Assembly (NCBI GenBank): GCA_905216075.1
Contig: CAJMSO010000059.1
Location: 1-9,174, forward strand
Reading direction: 5' to 3'
DNA length: 9,174 nt
Origin: an uncultured bacterium
GTDB taxonomy: Bacteria; Actinomycetota; Coriobacteriia; Coriobacteriales; Coriobacteriaceae
Part shown: positions 1 through 6,516 of the stretch, piece after piece
Numbering within the stretch: position 1 is the stretch's first letter
Layout of the letters: each line of letters begins with the position of its first letter
Notes under the pieces: generated by a model
What the model was told of the DNA's origin: nothing
Database searches by the model: none
The model's input: only the letters and a program-made list of their open reading frames with translations
Made by a program: the position numbers and the translations under genes

Positions 1-83
1 TTTTTGACGGCCTTATCGACCTTCATGCCTTTGGGCGTCTTGCCCGCTGCGGGCTTGGCCTTCTTATCGTACTTCTTTCCCAT
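1..83 (-). CDS. N-terminus of an unidentified lysine-rich protein (partial)
   Basis: The minus strand carries ATG at 83-81, preceded by an AAGGA Shine-Dalgarno (plus-strand 90-94) at a 6-base spacing, and stays open for 27 codons to the window edge. The visible peptide begins MGKKYDKKAKP and about a third of its residues are lysine, with no hydrophobic segment. It looks like a basic, probably disordered N-terminal extension of the kind found on RNA-binding or ribosome-associated proteins; that is inference only. Another ATG at 88-86 lies in a different frame and hits a stop after about 21 codons, which supports the start chosen. The gene is transcribed divergently from pheS. Too little is visible to name a family. 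Confidence 0.6.
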   Translation of the reverse strand, partial: MGKKYDKKAKPAAGKTPKGMKVDKAVK

Positions 84-201
84 ACCATATCCTTAATCTC
101 GCAGGCCGAGCGCCGCAGGCGGGTGCACGGCCAGTTTGCACAGCTACTTGCCTTGTACCCAGCGCGAACAAAACGGAACGCGGCGATGCGCTCGCGAAAT
201 G

Positions 202-210
202 TGTTATCCT
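202..210 (+). promoter_or_regulatory. Extended -10 promoter of the pheS T-box leader
   Basis: TGTTATCCT fits the extended -10 form TGnTATnnT. No convincing -35 lies 16-18 bases upstream (around 181-188). Transcription would start near 216-218, just before the 5' strand of the Stem I base of the T-box (222-227), so promoter and RNA structure agree on the start. The rest of 84-201 shows no gene; it must also hold the promoter of the divergent left-edge gene, which I could not place with confidence. Confidence 0.6.
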
Positions 211-216
211 ATAGCC

Positions 217-502
217 CAATGCGTTGACGGAGAGGGTTTTGCCCGCCGCGTCGCCGGCGAGAGAGGGAAGGTCATGGGCTGCAAGCCTTCCTGCGGTGGC
301 AAGGGCCAAGCGTTCACTCCCGAGCAGCGACCTCAACGGGCGCGCGGCCAGTGGCAGCAAAGCCCCAGTAGGGAAGCCGTGAGCCTCGCGACAAGGGGCA
401 AAGAGTGGGCGCGGCGGGCCAGACATCCGCCGGGTCAAACAAGGTGGTACCGCGGAATTCAACCGTCCTTGGGCAATGCACATGCCCGAGGGCGGTTTTT
501 TG
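217..502 (+). promoter_or_regulatory. Phenylalanine T-box leader (tRNA-Phe-sensing, transcription-terminating)
   Basis: This untranslated leader reads the charging state of tRNA-Phe. The base of Stem I is CGTTGA (222-227) pairing perfectly with TCAACG (333-338). The distal part of Stem I shows the purine-rich GAGAGA stretch (259-264) and a helix GGAAGG (266-271)/CCTTCC (286-291) enclosing a TGCAAG motif typical of T-box apical loops. The likely specifier is TTC at 313-315, followed by the usual A, on the 3' side of Stem I; UUC is a Phe codon, matching the downstream gene. Stem II can form from GCCCC (362-366)/GGGGC (395-399) and Stem III from CGGCGG (412-417)/CCGCCG (427-432). The T-box sequence AAGGTGGTACCGCGG (441-455) contains TGGT, which pairs with the ACCA end of uncharged tRNA. 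When the tRNA is uncharged, AAGG (441-444) pairs with CCTT (467-470) to form the antiterminator and pheST is expressed. Each helix was found by eye, not by a covariance model. Confidence 0.93.
461..501 (+). terminator. T-box-controlled intrinsic terminator
   Basis: The arms at 461-475 and 483-497 pair along 15 positions, all Watson-Crick except two G-U pairs, around a 7-base loop (476-482), and are followed by a T run (496-501). The 5' arm includes CCTT (467-470), which is also the 3' side of the antiterminator, so the two structures exclude each other. With charged tRNA-Phe the terminator should form and stop transcription before pheS. Confidence 0.92.
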
Positions 503-587
503 TTACCGAACCGGGCCGCGTTTTCGCAACGCCAGGCGGCGGCAGTCGTCCCGGCGAGTGGGGAGCGCGAGAGACGAAAGGGAAGAC

Positions 588-1664
588 ATGAGTCTGATTG
601 ATGATCTGGTCAAACTCGAGGAAGAGGCCAAGGAGCTCGTCGCAAGCGCCGATGACGCCGCCAAGCTCGAGGCTGCACGCGTTGAGCTGCTCGGTCGCAA
701 GGGCCGCATCACCGGCCTGATGCGCATGATGGGCAAGCTCGCCCCCGAGGATCGTCCCATGATGGGCAAACGCGCCAACGAGATGCGCCAGCTGATCGAG
801 GGCATGCTCGACGAGCGTACCACCGAGATGAAGGCCGCCGCCCTCAAGCACGCACTCGAGCACGAGGCCGTCGATATCACGCTGCCGGGTATCCGTCCGC
901 AGATCGGTCACCAGCACCTGATCAAGCAGATCATCGAGGAGGCCGAGGACATCTTCTGCGGCATCGGCTACACCGTCGAGTCCGGCCCCATGGTCGACAC
1001 CTCCTACTACAACTTCACCGCGCTCAACGCCCCCATGGATCACCCGAGCCGTTCGGCCCGCGATACCTTCTACGTGGTCGACAACAACCCCGGCAGCGTT
1101 GCGCATCCCGAGGCTCACGCTCACGGCGAGTCCGACGTGCTGCTGCGCACCCAGACCTCGGGCGTGCAGATCCACACCATGGAGTCGCAAAAGCCGCCCA
1201 TCTACATGATCTGCCCGGGCACCGTCTATCGTCCCGACACGGCCGACGCCTGCCACCTGCCGCAGTTCAACCAGATCGAAGGCCTGGTCGTCGACGAGGG
1301 TATCACCTTTGGCGATCTTAAGGGCACGCTCGACTACTTTGTTAAGTGCATGTTTGGTGAGGATCGCAAGACGCGCTATCGCCCGCACTTCTTCCCCTTC
1401 ACCGAGCCTTCCTGCGAGGTGGACGTGAGCTGCCACGTGTGCGGCGGCAAGGGCTGCAACTTCTGCAAGCACAGCGGCTGGATCGAGATTCTGGGCTGCG
1501 GCATGGTCGACCCCAACGTCCTGATCAACTGTGGCATCGACCCCGAGAAGTACACCGGCTTCGCCTTTGGTATTGGCGCCGAGCGCGTCGCGGCACTGCG
1601 CTACGACCTGCCCGACCTCAGAACTCTCATGACGGGTGATATGCGCTTCTTGAATCAGTTCTAG
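588..1664 (+). CDS. pheS: Phenylalanine--tRNA ligase alpha subunit PheS
   Basis: The 358-residue catalytic subunit of cytosolic class II phenylalanyl-tRNA synthetase charges tRNA-Phe with phenylalanine using ATP, as an (alpha-beta)2 tetramer with PheT. Residues 1-90 are charged and helical, matching the tRNA-binding coiled coil. The core shows RDTFYVV (158-164), LLRTQTSGVQ (185-194), FFPFTEPSCEVDV (268-280), GWIEILGCGMVDPNVL (297-312) and the motif 3 region GFAFGIGAERVAALRYDLPDLR (324-345, ATP site). A Cys4 cluster (C282, C285, C290, C293), spaced like a small zinc-binding insertion, lies before GWIE; it is present in many bacterial PheS and missing from the E. coli enzyme. ATG 588 is chosen because AAAGGGAAG (577-585) is a good ribosome site and the protein begins as the family does; the same frame is open back to 405, but that is T-box leader. 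Expression is set by the upstream T-box. Confidence 0.97.
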   Translation: MSLIDDLVKLEEEAKELVASADDAAKLEAARVELLGRKGRITGLMRMMGKLAPEDRPMMGKRANEMRQLIEGMLDERTTEMKAAALKHALEHEAVDITLPGIRPQIGHQHLIKQIIEEAEDIFCGIGYTVESGPMVDTSYYNFTALNAPMDHPSRSARDTFYVVDNNPGSVAHPEAHAHGESDVLLRTQTSGVQIHTMESQKPPIYMICPGTVYRPDTADACHLPQFNQIEGLVVDEGITFGDLKGTLDYFVKCMFGEDRKTRYRPHFFPFTEPSCEVDVSCHVCGGKGCNFCKHSGWIEILGCGMVDPNVLINCGIDPEKYTGFAFGIGAERVAALRYDLPDLRTLMTGDMRFLNQF

Positions 1665-1672
1665 GCTGCGGC

Positions 1673-1765
1673 TTGCCCAAGCACGACACCTCGGCGCTCA
1701 TTCGTCGCTTGCGTACCAAAGTACGCGGCGCTCCTCTTTCGGGCCGATCTGCCGCACTTGGACAA
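1673..1765. repeat. 93-base imperfect palindrome between pheS and pheT, possible interspersed repeat
   Basis: The centre is a perfect hairpin, GCGTAC (1711-1716), loop CAAA, GTACGC (1721-1726). The outer arms 1673-1695 and 1743-1765 pair at 17 of 23 positions. Four of the six mismatches are A-C or C-A, which become G-U wobbles on the complementary strand, so minus-strand RNA would pair at 21 of 23. A direct GGCGCTC repeat sits at 1693-1699 and 1727-1733. No ORF or T run accompanies it and only one copy is in the window. It could be a REP- or MITE-like chromosomal element, or a structured RNA site that tunes pheT expression. Its identity as a repeat family is inference. Confidence 0.55.
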
Positions 1766-1848
1766 CCCTCGCTTTGTAAGGAATGTTCACAAAGTTGAAG
1801 TTTCCACCTGCATCTCTTCGCAGGCTTTCAGTATGAAAGGAGAGCTAG

Positions 1849-4329
1849 ATGCGTGTTTCTTACGACTGGCTCAAGACCATGATCGATATTCCGGAGGATC
1901 CCAAGACCCTTTCGGACGAATATATCCGTACCGGCACCGAGGTCGAGGCGATCGACACCGTGGGCGAGTCCTTCGACCACGTGGTGACCGCCCAGGTGCT
2001 CACCAAGACCCCGCACCCCGATAGCGACCACATGTATGTGTGCTCGGTCGACGTGGGTGACAAGAACCTCGACGCCGACGGCAACCCCGCTCCGCTGCAG
2101 ATCGTCTGCGGCGCGCAGAACTTCGAGGCCGGTGACCACATCGTCGCGGCCATGATCGGCGCTGTCCTGCCCGGCGGCGTCAAGATCAAGAAGAGCAAGC
2201 TTCGCGGCGTCGTGTCCATGGGCATGAACTGCTCCGCGCGCGAGCTCGGCTTGGGCGGCGACCACTCCGGCATCATGATCCTGCCCGAGGATACGCCCTG
2301 CGGCATGCCGTTTGCCGAGTACGTGGGCTCGAGCGACACCGTGCTCGACTGCGAGATCACGCCCAACCGTCCCGATTGCCTGTCCATGATCGGCATGGCC
2401 CGCGAGACCGGCGCCATCTTCGACCGCCATTTCCACGTTGAGCTGCCCGCCATCAAGGCCGAGACCGGCCGCGCGACCGACGACGAGCTTTCGGTCGAGA
2501 TTGCCGACGAGGGCCTGTGCGACCGCTACGTTGCCCGCATCGTGCGCAACGTCAAGGTCGGCCCGTCGCCCGACTGGATGGTCAAGCGCCTTAACGCCTT
2601 GGGCGTGCGCCCGCACAACAACATCGTCGACATCACCAACTATGTGATGATGCTCACCGGTCAGCCGCTGCACGCCTTTGACCTGGACACCTTTGCCGAG
2701 CGCGATGGCCACCGTCGTGTGGTGGTTCGCGCCGCCCAGCAGGACGAGAAGTACATCAGCCGCGTCAACGACTGGCGCTACGCCACGCTCGACGGCGAGG
2801 AGCGCACGCTTGACGCCGGCATGGGCCTCATCACCGACGGCGAGCGCCCCGTGGCGTTGGCCGGTGTTATGGGTGGCATGGATTCCGAGATCGAGGACGA
2901 TACCGTTGACGTGATGGTCGAGAGCGCCTGCTTCAATGCCGGCCGCACCTCGCACACCAGCCGCGACCTTTCGCTGATCTCCGACGCCTCCATTCGCTTT
3001 GAGCGCCAGGTCGACGAGACCGGCTGCGTGGATGTCGCCAACGTTACCTGCGCGCTGATCGAGGAGATCGCCGGCGGCGAGGTTGCTCCCGGCTATGTCG
3101 ACGTTTTCCCCGCGCCCAAGACCATCGACAGCATTAAGCTGCGCCTGGCCCGCGTGCACGCCATCTGCGGTGCCGACATCGAGCCCGACTTTATCGAGCG
3201 CTCGCTCACCCGCCTGGGCTGCACCGTCGAGCGCGACGGCGAGGACTTTATGGTCACGCCGCCGAGCTTCCGTCCCGACCTGCCGCGTGAGATCGACCTG
3301 ATCGAGGAGGTTCTGCGCCTGTGGGGCATGGGTCGCGTCACGGCGACCATTCCGGCTGCCAAGAACCACATCGGCGGCCTGACTCGCGAGCAGAAGCTCA
3401 CCCGCAAGGTCGGCGAGATCCTGCGCGCCTGCGGCCTCAACGAGACCACGACCTTTGGCTTTGCCGCTCCGGGCGACCTGGAGAAGATCGGCATGTCCAC
3501 CGAGGGCCGCGGCTGCCCCGTGGTGCTCATGAACCCGCTGGTGGCCGAGCAGACCGAGATGCGCCGCTCGCTGCTGCCGGGTCTGCTGCAGTCCGTTGCC
3601 TATAACGAGGCGCACGGTACGCCCAACGTACACCTGTACGAGGTCGGCAGCCTGTTCCATGGCCGCGAGAACGCCAGCCTGCCCAAGGAGACCAAGTCCG
3701 TCGCGGGCGTGCTCTCGGGCCAGTGGAGCGAGCAGTCTTGGAGCATGAAGTACCGCAAGCTGCGTTTCTTCTTTGGCAAGGGCATCGTCGAGGAGCTGCT
3801 CGCCCAGCTGCGCATCGAGAAGGTTCGCTTCCGTCCCGTCGAGGGCGAGGGCTATGCCTTCCTGCAGCCGGGTCGTGCTGCCGAGGTCCTGTCCGGCGGC
3901 ACCGTGCTGGGTTGGGTCGGCGAGATCCACCCCGAGGCGCGCGAGGCTATGGGCATTGACGAGGTCGTCGTCGCCTTTGAGCTCGACTTGGATAAGCTGA
4001 TCAAGGGCGCCCGCAACCAGGAGAACTACCGTGAGTTCTCGCAGTACCCGGCCGTTGAGCACGACCTCGCTATCGTGGTTGACAACACTGTGACCTGCGA
4101 GGATCTTGAGCGTCGTATTACGAGTGCCGGCGGCAAGCTGCTCGAGGGCGTGCGCCTGTTCGATGTCTACCGCGATCCGGTCCGCATCGGCAAGGGCAAG
4201 AAATCCATGGCCTTTGCGCTTACGTATCGCTCCGACGACCACACGCTCACCAGCGAAGAGGTCGAAAAGGCGCACCAGAAGATCGTCACCAAGGTGTGCA
4301 AGGGCGTAAACGGCGAGGTCCGCGGCTAG
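1849..4329 (+). CDS. pheT: Phenylalanine--tRNA ligase beta subunit PheT
   Basis: The 826-residue PheT partners PheS, binds tRNA-Phe and edits mischarged Tyr-tRNA-Phe. Domains in order: the N-terminal MRVSYDWLKT segment; an EMAP-like OB-fold tRNA-binding domain (about 43-156, with VCGAQNF at 86-92); the LDCEITPNRPDCLSM block (166-180); the B3/B4 editing region with NNIVDITNYVM near 257-267 and AGVMGG near 338; B5 with FRPDLPREIDLIEEVLRLWG near 474; and a C-terminal FDX-ACB anticodon-binding domain from about 730. It is slightly longer than the usual 790-810 residues; some of the excess is about ten extra residues near 300-311 before the conserved TLDGEER. ATG 1849 is supported by AAAGGAG (1836-1842) at a 6-base spacing. 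It lies 184 bases after pheS, with no clear promoter in the gap, so it is probably co-transcribed under T-box control. Small stem-loops at 1772-1794 and 1807-1824 lie just upstream. Confidence 0.97.
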   Translation: MRVSYDWLKTMIDIPEDPKTLSDEYIRTGTEVEAIDTVGESFDHVVTAQVLTKTPHPDSDHMYVCSVDVGDKNLDADGNPAPLQIVCGAQNFEAGDHIVAAMIGAVLPGGVKIKKSKLRGVVSMGMNCSARELGLGGDHSGIMILPEDTPCGMPFAEYVGSSDTVLDCEITPNRPDCLSMIGMARETGAIFDRHFHVELPAIKAETGRATDDELSVEIADEGLCDRYVARIVRNVKVGPSPDWMVKRLNALGVRPHNNIVDITNYVMMLTGQPLHAFDLDTFAERDGHRRVVVRAAQQDEKYISRVNDWRYATLDGEERTLDAGMGLITDGERPVALAGVMGGMDSEIEDDTVDVMVESACFNAGRTSHTSRDLSLISDASIRFERQVDETGCVDVANVTCALIEEIAGGEVAPGYVDVFPAPKTIDSIKLRLARVHAICGADIEPDFIERSLTRLGCTVERDGEDFMVTPPSFRPDLPREIDLIEEVLRLWGMGRVTATIPAAKNHIGGLTREQKLTRKVGEILRACGLNETTTFGFAAPGDLEKIGMSTEGRGCPVVLMNPLVAEQTEMRRSLLPGLLQSVAYNEAHGTPNVHLYEVGSLFHGRENASLPKETKSVAGVLSGQWSEQSWSMKYRKLRFFFGKGIVEELLAQLRIEKVRFRPVEGEGYAFLQPGRAAEVLSGGTVLGWVGEIHPEAREAMGIDEVVVAFELDLDKLIKGARNQENYREFSQYPAVEHDLAIVVDNTVTCEDLERRITSAGGKLLEGVRLFDVYRDPVRIGKGKKSMAFALTYRSDDHTLTSEEVEKAHQKIVTKVCKGVNGEVRG

Positions 4330-4436
4330 GTCCTGCGCCGGATATAGACCAGCGTCGGCTGCCGCCGAGTCTTACGTGACTGCTGTTTTCGGTATAAGGC
4401 ACCGTTGAGCCTTCATATATGACACGCGCATTACAT

Positions 4437-4471
4437 AACGGCGTGCTGCTTTGTCGGCAGTGCGCCGTTTT
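4437..4471 (+). terminator. Intrinsic terminator after pheST, interleaved with the next promoter
   Basis: A 13-bp stem (4437-4449 with 4457-4469), Watson-Crick except two wobble pairs in the middle, encloses a 7-base loop and runs into TTTT at 4468-4471. It lies 107 bases after the pheT stop. Its loop contains the -35 of the downstream promoter and its 3' arm forms most of the promoter spacer. The T run is short, so efficiency is uncertain. Weaker hairpins at 4355-4368 and 4396-4413 lack T runs. Confidence 0.72.
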
Positions 4472-4479
4472 GCTATGAT
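4451..4479 (+). promoter_or_regulatory. Promoter of the nikM-nikQ-nikO operon
   Basis: The -35 is TTGTCG (4451-4456), followed by a 17-base spacer and the extended -10 TGCTATGAT (4471-4479, core TATGAT 4474-4479). Transcription should start near 4486, giving an 88-90 base leader before nikM. That is too short for a normal cobalamin riboswitch, and no B12-box-like element is seen in it. Confidence 0.7.
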
Positions 4480-4489
4480 AGCCCGCGGC

Positions 4490-4517
4490 GTGTTACGAAT
4501 CTGACAATGCGTAACAC
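4490..4517. promoter_or_regulatory. Perfect 28-bp palindrome, probable NikR operator
   Basis: GTGTTACG (4490-4497) and CGTAACAC (4510-4517) are perfect inverted repeats around a 12-base centre; written as seven-base half-sites this is GTGTTAC-N14-GTAACAC. It begins 10 bases after the -10 and so covers the expected start of transcription, where a bound repressor would block initiation. From memory, the NikR motif described in Desulfovibrio is GTGTTAC-N13/14-GTAACAC, and E. coli NikR uses a 28-bp palindrome of GTATGA and TCATAC half-sites 16 bases apart. A hairpin in the 5' leader is the alternative reading, but the absence of a T run and the family resemblance favour an operator. No nikR gene is in the window. 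Confidence 0.68.
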
Positions 4518-4574
4518 TGACAAGGTGATTCAAGCGGCGTTGCAATTCTGTGCGTCGATAACCGGGAGGCGTAT

Positions 4575-5660
4575 ATGCACATTCCAGATAACTACCTGTC
4601 CCCGCAGACCGATGCCGTTATGGCGGTGGCGATGGTGCCCGTTTGGGTCCATTGCATCAAAAAGGTACGCGCCACGCTCGATCGCGAGCACATGGCTTTC
4701 CTGGGCATCTGCGCTGCGTTCTCCTTCTTGCTCATGATGTTTAACGTGCCGCTGCCCGGCGGCACCACGGGTCACGCCGTCGGCGGTGCACTCATCGCGC
4801 TGCTGCTGGGCCCCGAGGCCGCGGCCATTGCGGTTTCGGTCGCACTGGCACTGCAGGCGCTGCTGTTTGGCGACGGCGGCATCCTGTCCTTTGGAGCCAA
4901 CTGCTTTAACATGGCATTTGTGCTGCCGTTTGTGGCAGCCATCGTGTTCCGTGCGCTCAACGGCCGCCTGCACGACAAGAGCTGGGGCACTTCGGTTTCT
5001 GCCATCGTGAGCGGCTGGATCGGCTTGTGCGTGGCTGCCCTGTGCGCTGCCATCGAGTTCGGCATTCAGCCGATGCTCTTCACCAACGCCTCGGGTGCCC
5101 CGCTATACTGCCCCTTCCCGCTGTCTGTTTCCATTCCGGCCATGTTGATTCCGCACATGCTGGTAGCCGGTGTGGTCGAGGGCGTGGCGACTGCCGCGAT
5201 CTACGGCTTTATCAAGAAGACGGCGCCGGGCGTTATCGTCGGCCCCGAAGCCGCCGATGGACAGCTTACTGCCGAGGGCGCAGCCGCCAAGAAGACCTCG
5301 CTGGTCCCCACGCTCATCCTGGTCGCCGTGCTTGTCGTGGCCACGCCGCTGGGCCTGCTCGCCACGGGCGACGCTTGGGGCGAGTGGGACGCCGAGGGCG
5401 CCGCGACCGCCGTTCAGGAGGCTGGTGACGACAGTCTGCAGACTTCGGTTGGCCTCGATACTCCGACCTTTGCCGATGTCCTGCCCACGGGCGATTATCT
5501 GCAGGCCTATTCCGAGGAGCAGGGCCTTGACTTTGCCGGTCAGGCTGCCATGTATATCCTGTCCGGCGTGATTGGCGTGGCGGTGCTCACCATCGCATTC
5601 CGCCTGATCTCGCTGACGGTTAAGGAAAGCGGTGCTCATGGCAATAGCCGAGCTGCCTAG
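4575..5660 (+). CDS. nikM: ECF metal transporter substrate-binding protein NikM/CbiM with fused NikN-like C-terminus
   Basis: This 361-residue membrane protein is the metal-binding S component of an energy-coupling-factor nickel/cobalt importer. It starts MHIPDNYLSP, the family signature whose free N-terminus and His2 help chelate the metal. His67, in TTGHAVGG, falls at the position of the fourth ligand reported for Thermoanaerobacter NikM2. Further conserved blocks are LQALLFGDGGILSFGANCFN (93-112) and the LIPHMLVAGVVEG helix (191-203). Residues 1-215 form the multi-helix CbiM core. The C-terminal part (about 242-349) adds a membrane helix (243-262), GDAWGEW (265-271), an extracytoplasmic loop and a last helix (about 325-345), matching a NikN/CbiN-type subunit fused in. 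GGGAGG (4564-4569) precedes the start by 5 bases. It is the first gene of nikMQO, behind a probable NikR operator. Substrate: nickel favoured, cobalt possible. Confidence 0.9.
   Translation: MHIPDNYLSPQTDAVMAVAMVPVWVHCIKKVRATLDREHMAFLGICAAFSFLLMMFNVPLPGGTTGHAVGGALIALLLGPEAAAIAVSVALALQALLFGDGGILSFGANCFNMAFVLPFVAAIVFRALNGRLHDKSWGTSVSAIVSGWIGLCVAALCAAIEFGIQPMLFTNASGAPLYCPFPLSVSIPAMLIPHMLVAGVVEGVATAAIYGFIKKTAPGVIVGPEAADGQLTAEGAAAKKTSLVPTLILVAVLVVATPLGLLATGDAWGEWDAEGAATAVQEAGDDSLQTSVGLDTPTFADVLPTGDYLQAYSEEQGLDFAGQAAMYILSGVIGVAVLTIAFRLISLTVKESGAHGNSRAA
5621..5628 (+). promoter_or_regulatory. Ribosome binding site deciding the nikQ start
   Basis: TAAGGAAA lies inside the end of nikM. It gives a workable spacing to ATG 5638 but is very close to the in-frame GTG 5632, so ATG 5638 is preferred. 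Confidence 0.5.
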
Positions 5661-6474
5661 CTGGCTTGCGGCCGAGGAGCGATATGAGCCCGTGGGGGCT
5701 CGGCATCGTGTGATGCAAAAGAATGTCCTGCACCTGGCGAGCCTGCTTGAGCGGGTTCGCCTGGGTGGAGGCGCGCACGAGGGCGGGTCGATGGTCGACC
5801 GCGCCCTTTCTTGCGTTTCGGCTCCGGTGCGCCTGGTGGGGATGTTCGTTTGCGTCCTGTGCGTGTGTCTGACGCAGAGCCCTCTGTACCTCATGTTGAT
5901 GGCGGCTATCGCGCTGGTGCTCGTTGCCGTGCGCCCCGTACGCGGGCTGCGGGCAACCTTTGTGCCGGCGCTTGGCGCTGCAGGGCTCGCGGTGGTCCTG
6001 GTACTGCTCGCCTTGCTGCTGGACACTTCTGCCGCGGGCGCCATGCTCAAGATTGCACTTAAGACGTTCATCAACGTGACGCTGGTGCTGGGCGTTTCGT
6101 GGACGCTTACTTGGAGCCGGATGTCTGCGGCGCTTAAGGTGATGCATCTGCCCGATGAGGTCATCTTTACCGTCGACATGGCTCTCAAGCATATCGAGGT
6201 GCTGGGGCACACGGCGCACGACCTGTGCGAATCGGTCATGCTGCGCAGCGTGGGCCGCGCGCCTGCGGGATTTTCGCGCACCGACTCGGTCGCGGGTATC
6301 ATGGGCATGACGTTTATCAAAGCGATGGAATGTAGCCGCGCGATGGACGAGGCCATGCTCTGCCGCGGCTTTGCCGGCGTGTATCCGGCGCCCGCCCGGA
6401 TTGTGTTGAGCTGGCGTGATGCGATCTATGCGGCGACTGTGGTGCTGCTGGCGGCGCTGTGCGCCGTGCTGTAA
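5638..6474 (+). CDS. nikQ: ECF metal transporter transmembrane protein NikQ/CbiQ (EcfT family)
   Basis: This 278-residue T component couples ATP hydrolysis by NikO to movement of NikM. A cytosolic N-terminal stretch (1-55) containing LPSWL and charged residues is followed by hydrophobic helices at about 61-79, 82-98, 108-129 and 137-158. A long cytoplasmic amphipathic region (160-250) comes next, then a last helix (about 257-278). The two Arg-centred coupling motifs expected of EcfT proteins appear as LRS (202-204, in MLRSVGRAP) and CRG (242-244, in MLCRGFAG); the second has Cys where Ala is usual. The gene overlaps the end of nikM by 23 bases, indicating translational coupling. GTG 5632 would add two residues. 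Assignment rests on the motifs, topology and position between the M and O genes. Confidence 0.88.
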   Translation: MAIAELPSWLAAEERYEPVGARHRVMQKNVLHLASLLERVRLGGGAHEGGSMVDRALSCVSAPVRLVGMFVCVLCVCLTQSPLYLMLMAAIALVLVAVRPVRGLRATFVPALGAAGLAVVLVLLALLLDTSAAGAMLKIALKTFINVTLVLGVSWTLTWSRMSAALKVMHLPDEVIFTVDMALKHIEVLGHTAHDLCESVMLRSVGRAPAGFSRTDSVAGIMGMTFIKAMECSRAMDEAMLCRGFAGVYPAPARIVLSWRDAIYAATVVLLAALCAVL

Positions 6475-6500
6475 CGTGCCAGTCGGCTATTGGTATGAAT

Positions 6501-6509
6501 AGGAAAGGG
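6501..6509 (+). promoter_or_regulatory. Ribosome binding site supporting a TTG start for nikO
   Basis: AGGAAAGGG lies 7 bases before TTG 6517. The next in-frame ATG (6541) has no purine-rich site at a proper distance, so the rare TTG start is preferred. Confidence 0.6.
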
Positions 6510-6516
6510 CGACGTT

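Noticed and set aside
84..201. Promoter for the divergent left-edge gene
   Set aside because: TACAAG-like and TGCAAACT-like sequences on the minus strand match the consensus poorly; none could be chosen.
136..591. A 151-codon plus-strand frame through the T-box leader
   Set aside because: It spans the promoter, Stem I and terminator, has no ribosome site, and conflicts with a well-supported non-coding leader.
459..1472. A 337-codon minus-strand frame across the leader and pheS
   Set aside because: Same antisense codon-bias effect; it crosses the T-box and gives a low-complexity Val/Leu/His-rich peptide.
1758..1786. Possible promoter for pheT (TTGGAC and GAATGT)
   Set aside because: The -10 is a poor match and there is no TGn extension, unlike the other promoters here.
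1807..1828. CCTGC/GCAGG hairpin before pheT as a terminator
   Set aside because: Five base pairs with an 8-base loop and only CTTTC after it; too weak, and it would separate pheT from its operon. It may still affect translation.
1828..4275. An 815-codon open frame on the minus strand opposite pheT
   Set aside because: It is a shadow of pheT: G/C-rich third positions in pheT remove stops from one antisense frame. The peptide is repetitive in His/Asp/Val/Gly, resembles no family, and its start has no supporting context.
4486..4574. Cobalamin riboswitch upstream of the metal transporter
   Set aside because: The leader is only about 90 bases and no B12-box-like sequence is visible; the palindrome explains the regulation better.
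4507..4737. Short plus-strand frame starting in the nikM leader, possible leader peptide
   Set aside because: No Shine-Dalgarno sequence, it starts inside the palindrome and runs out of frame into nikM.
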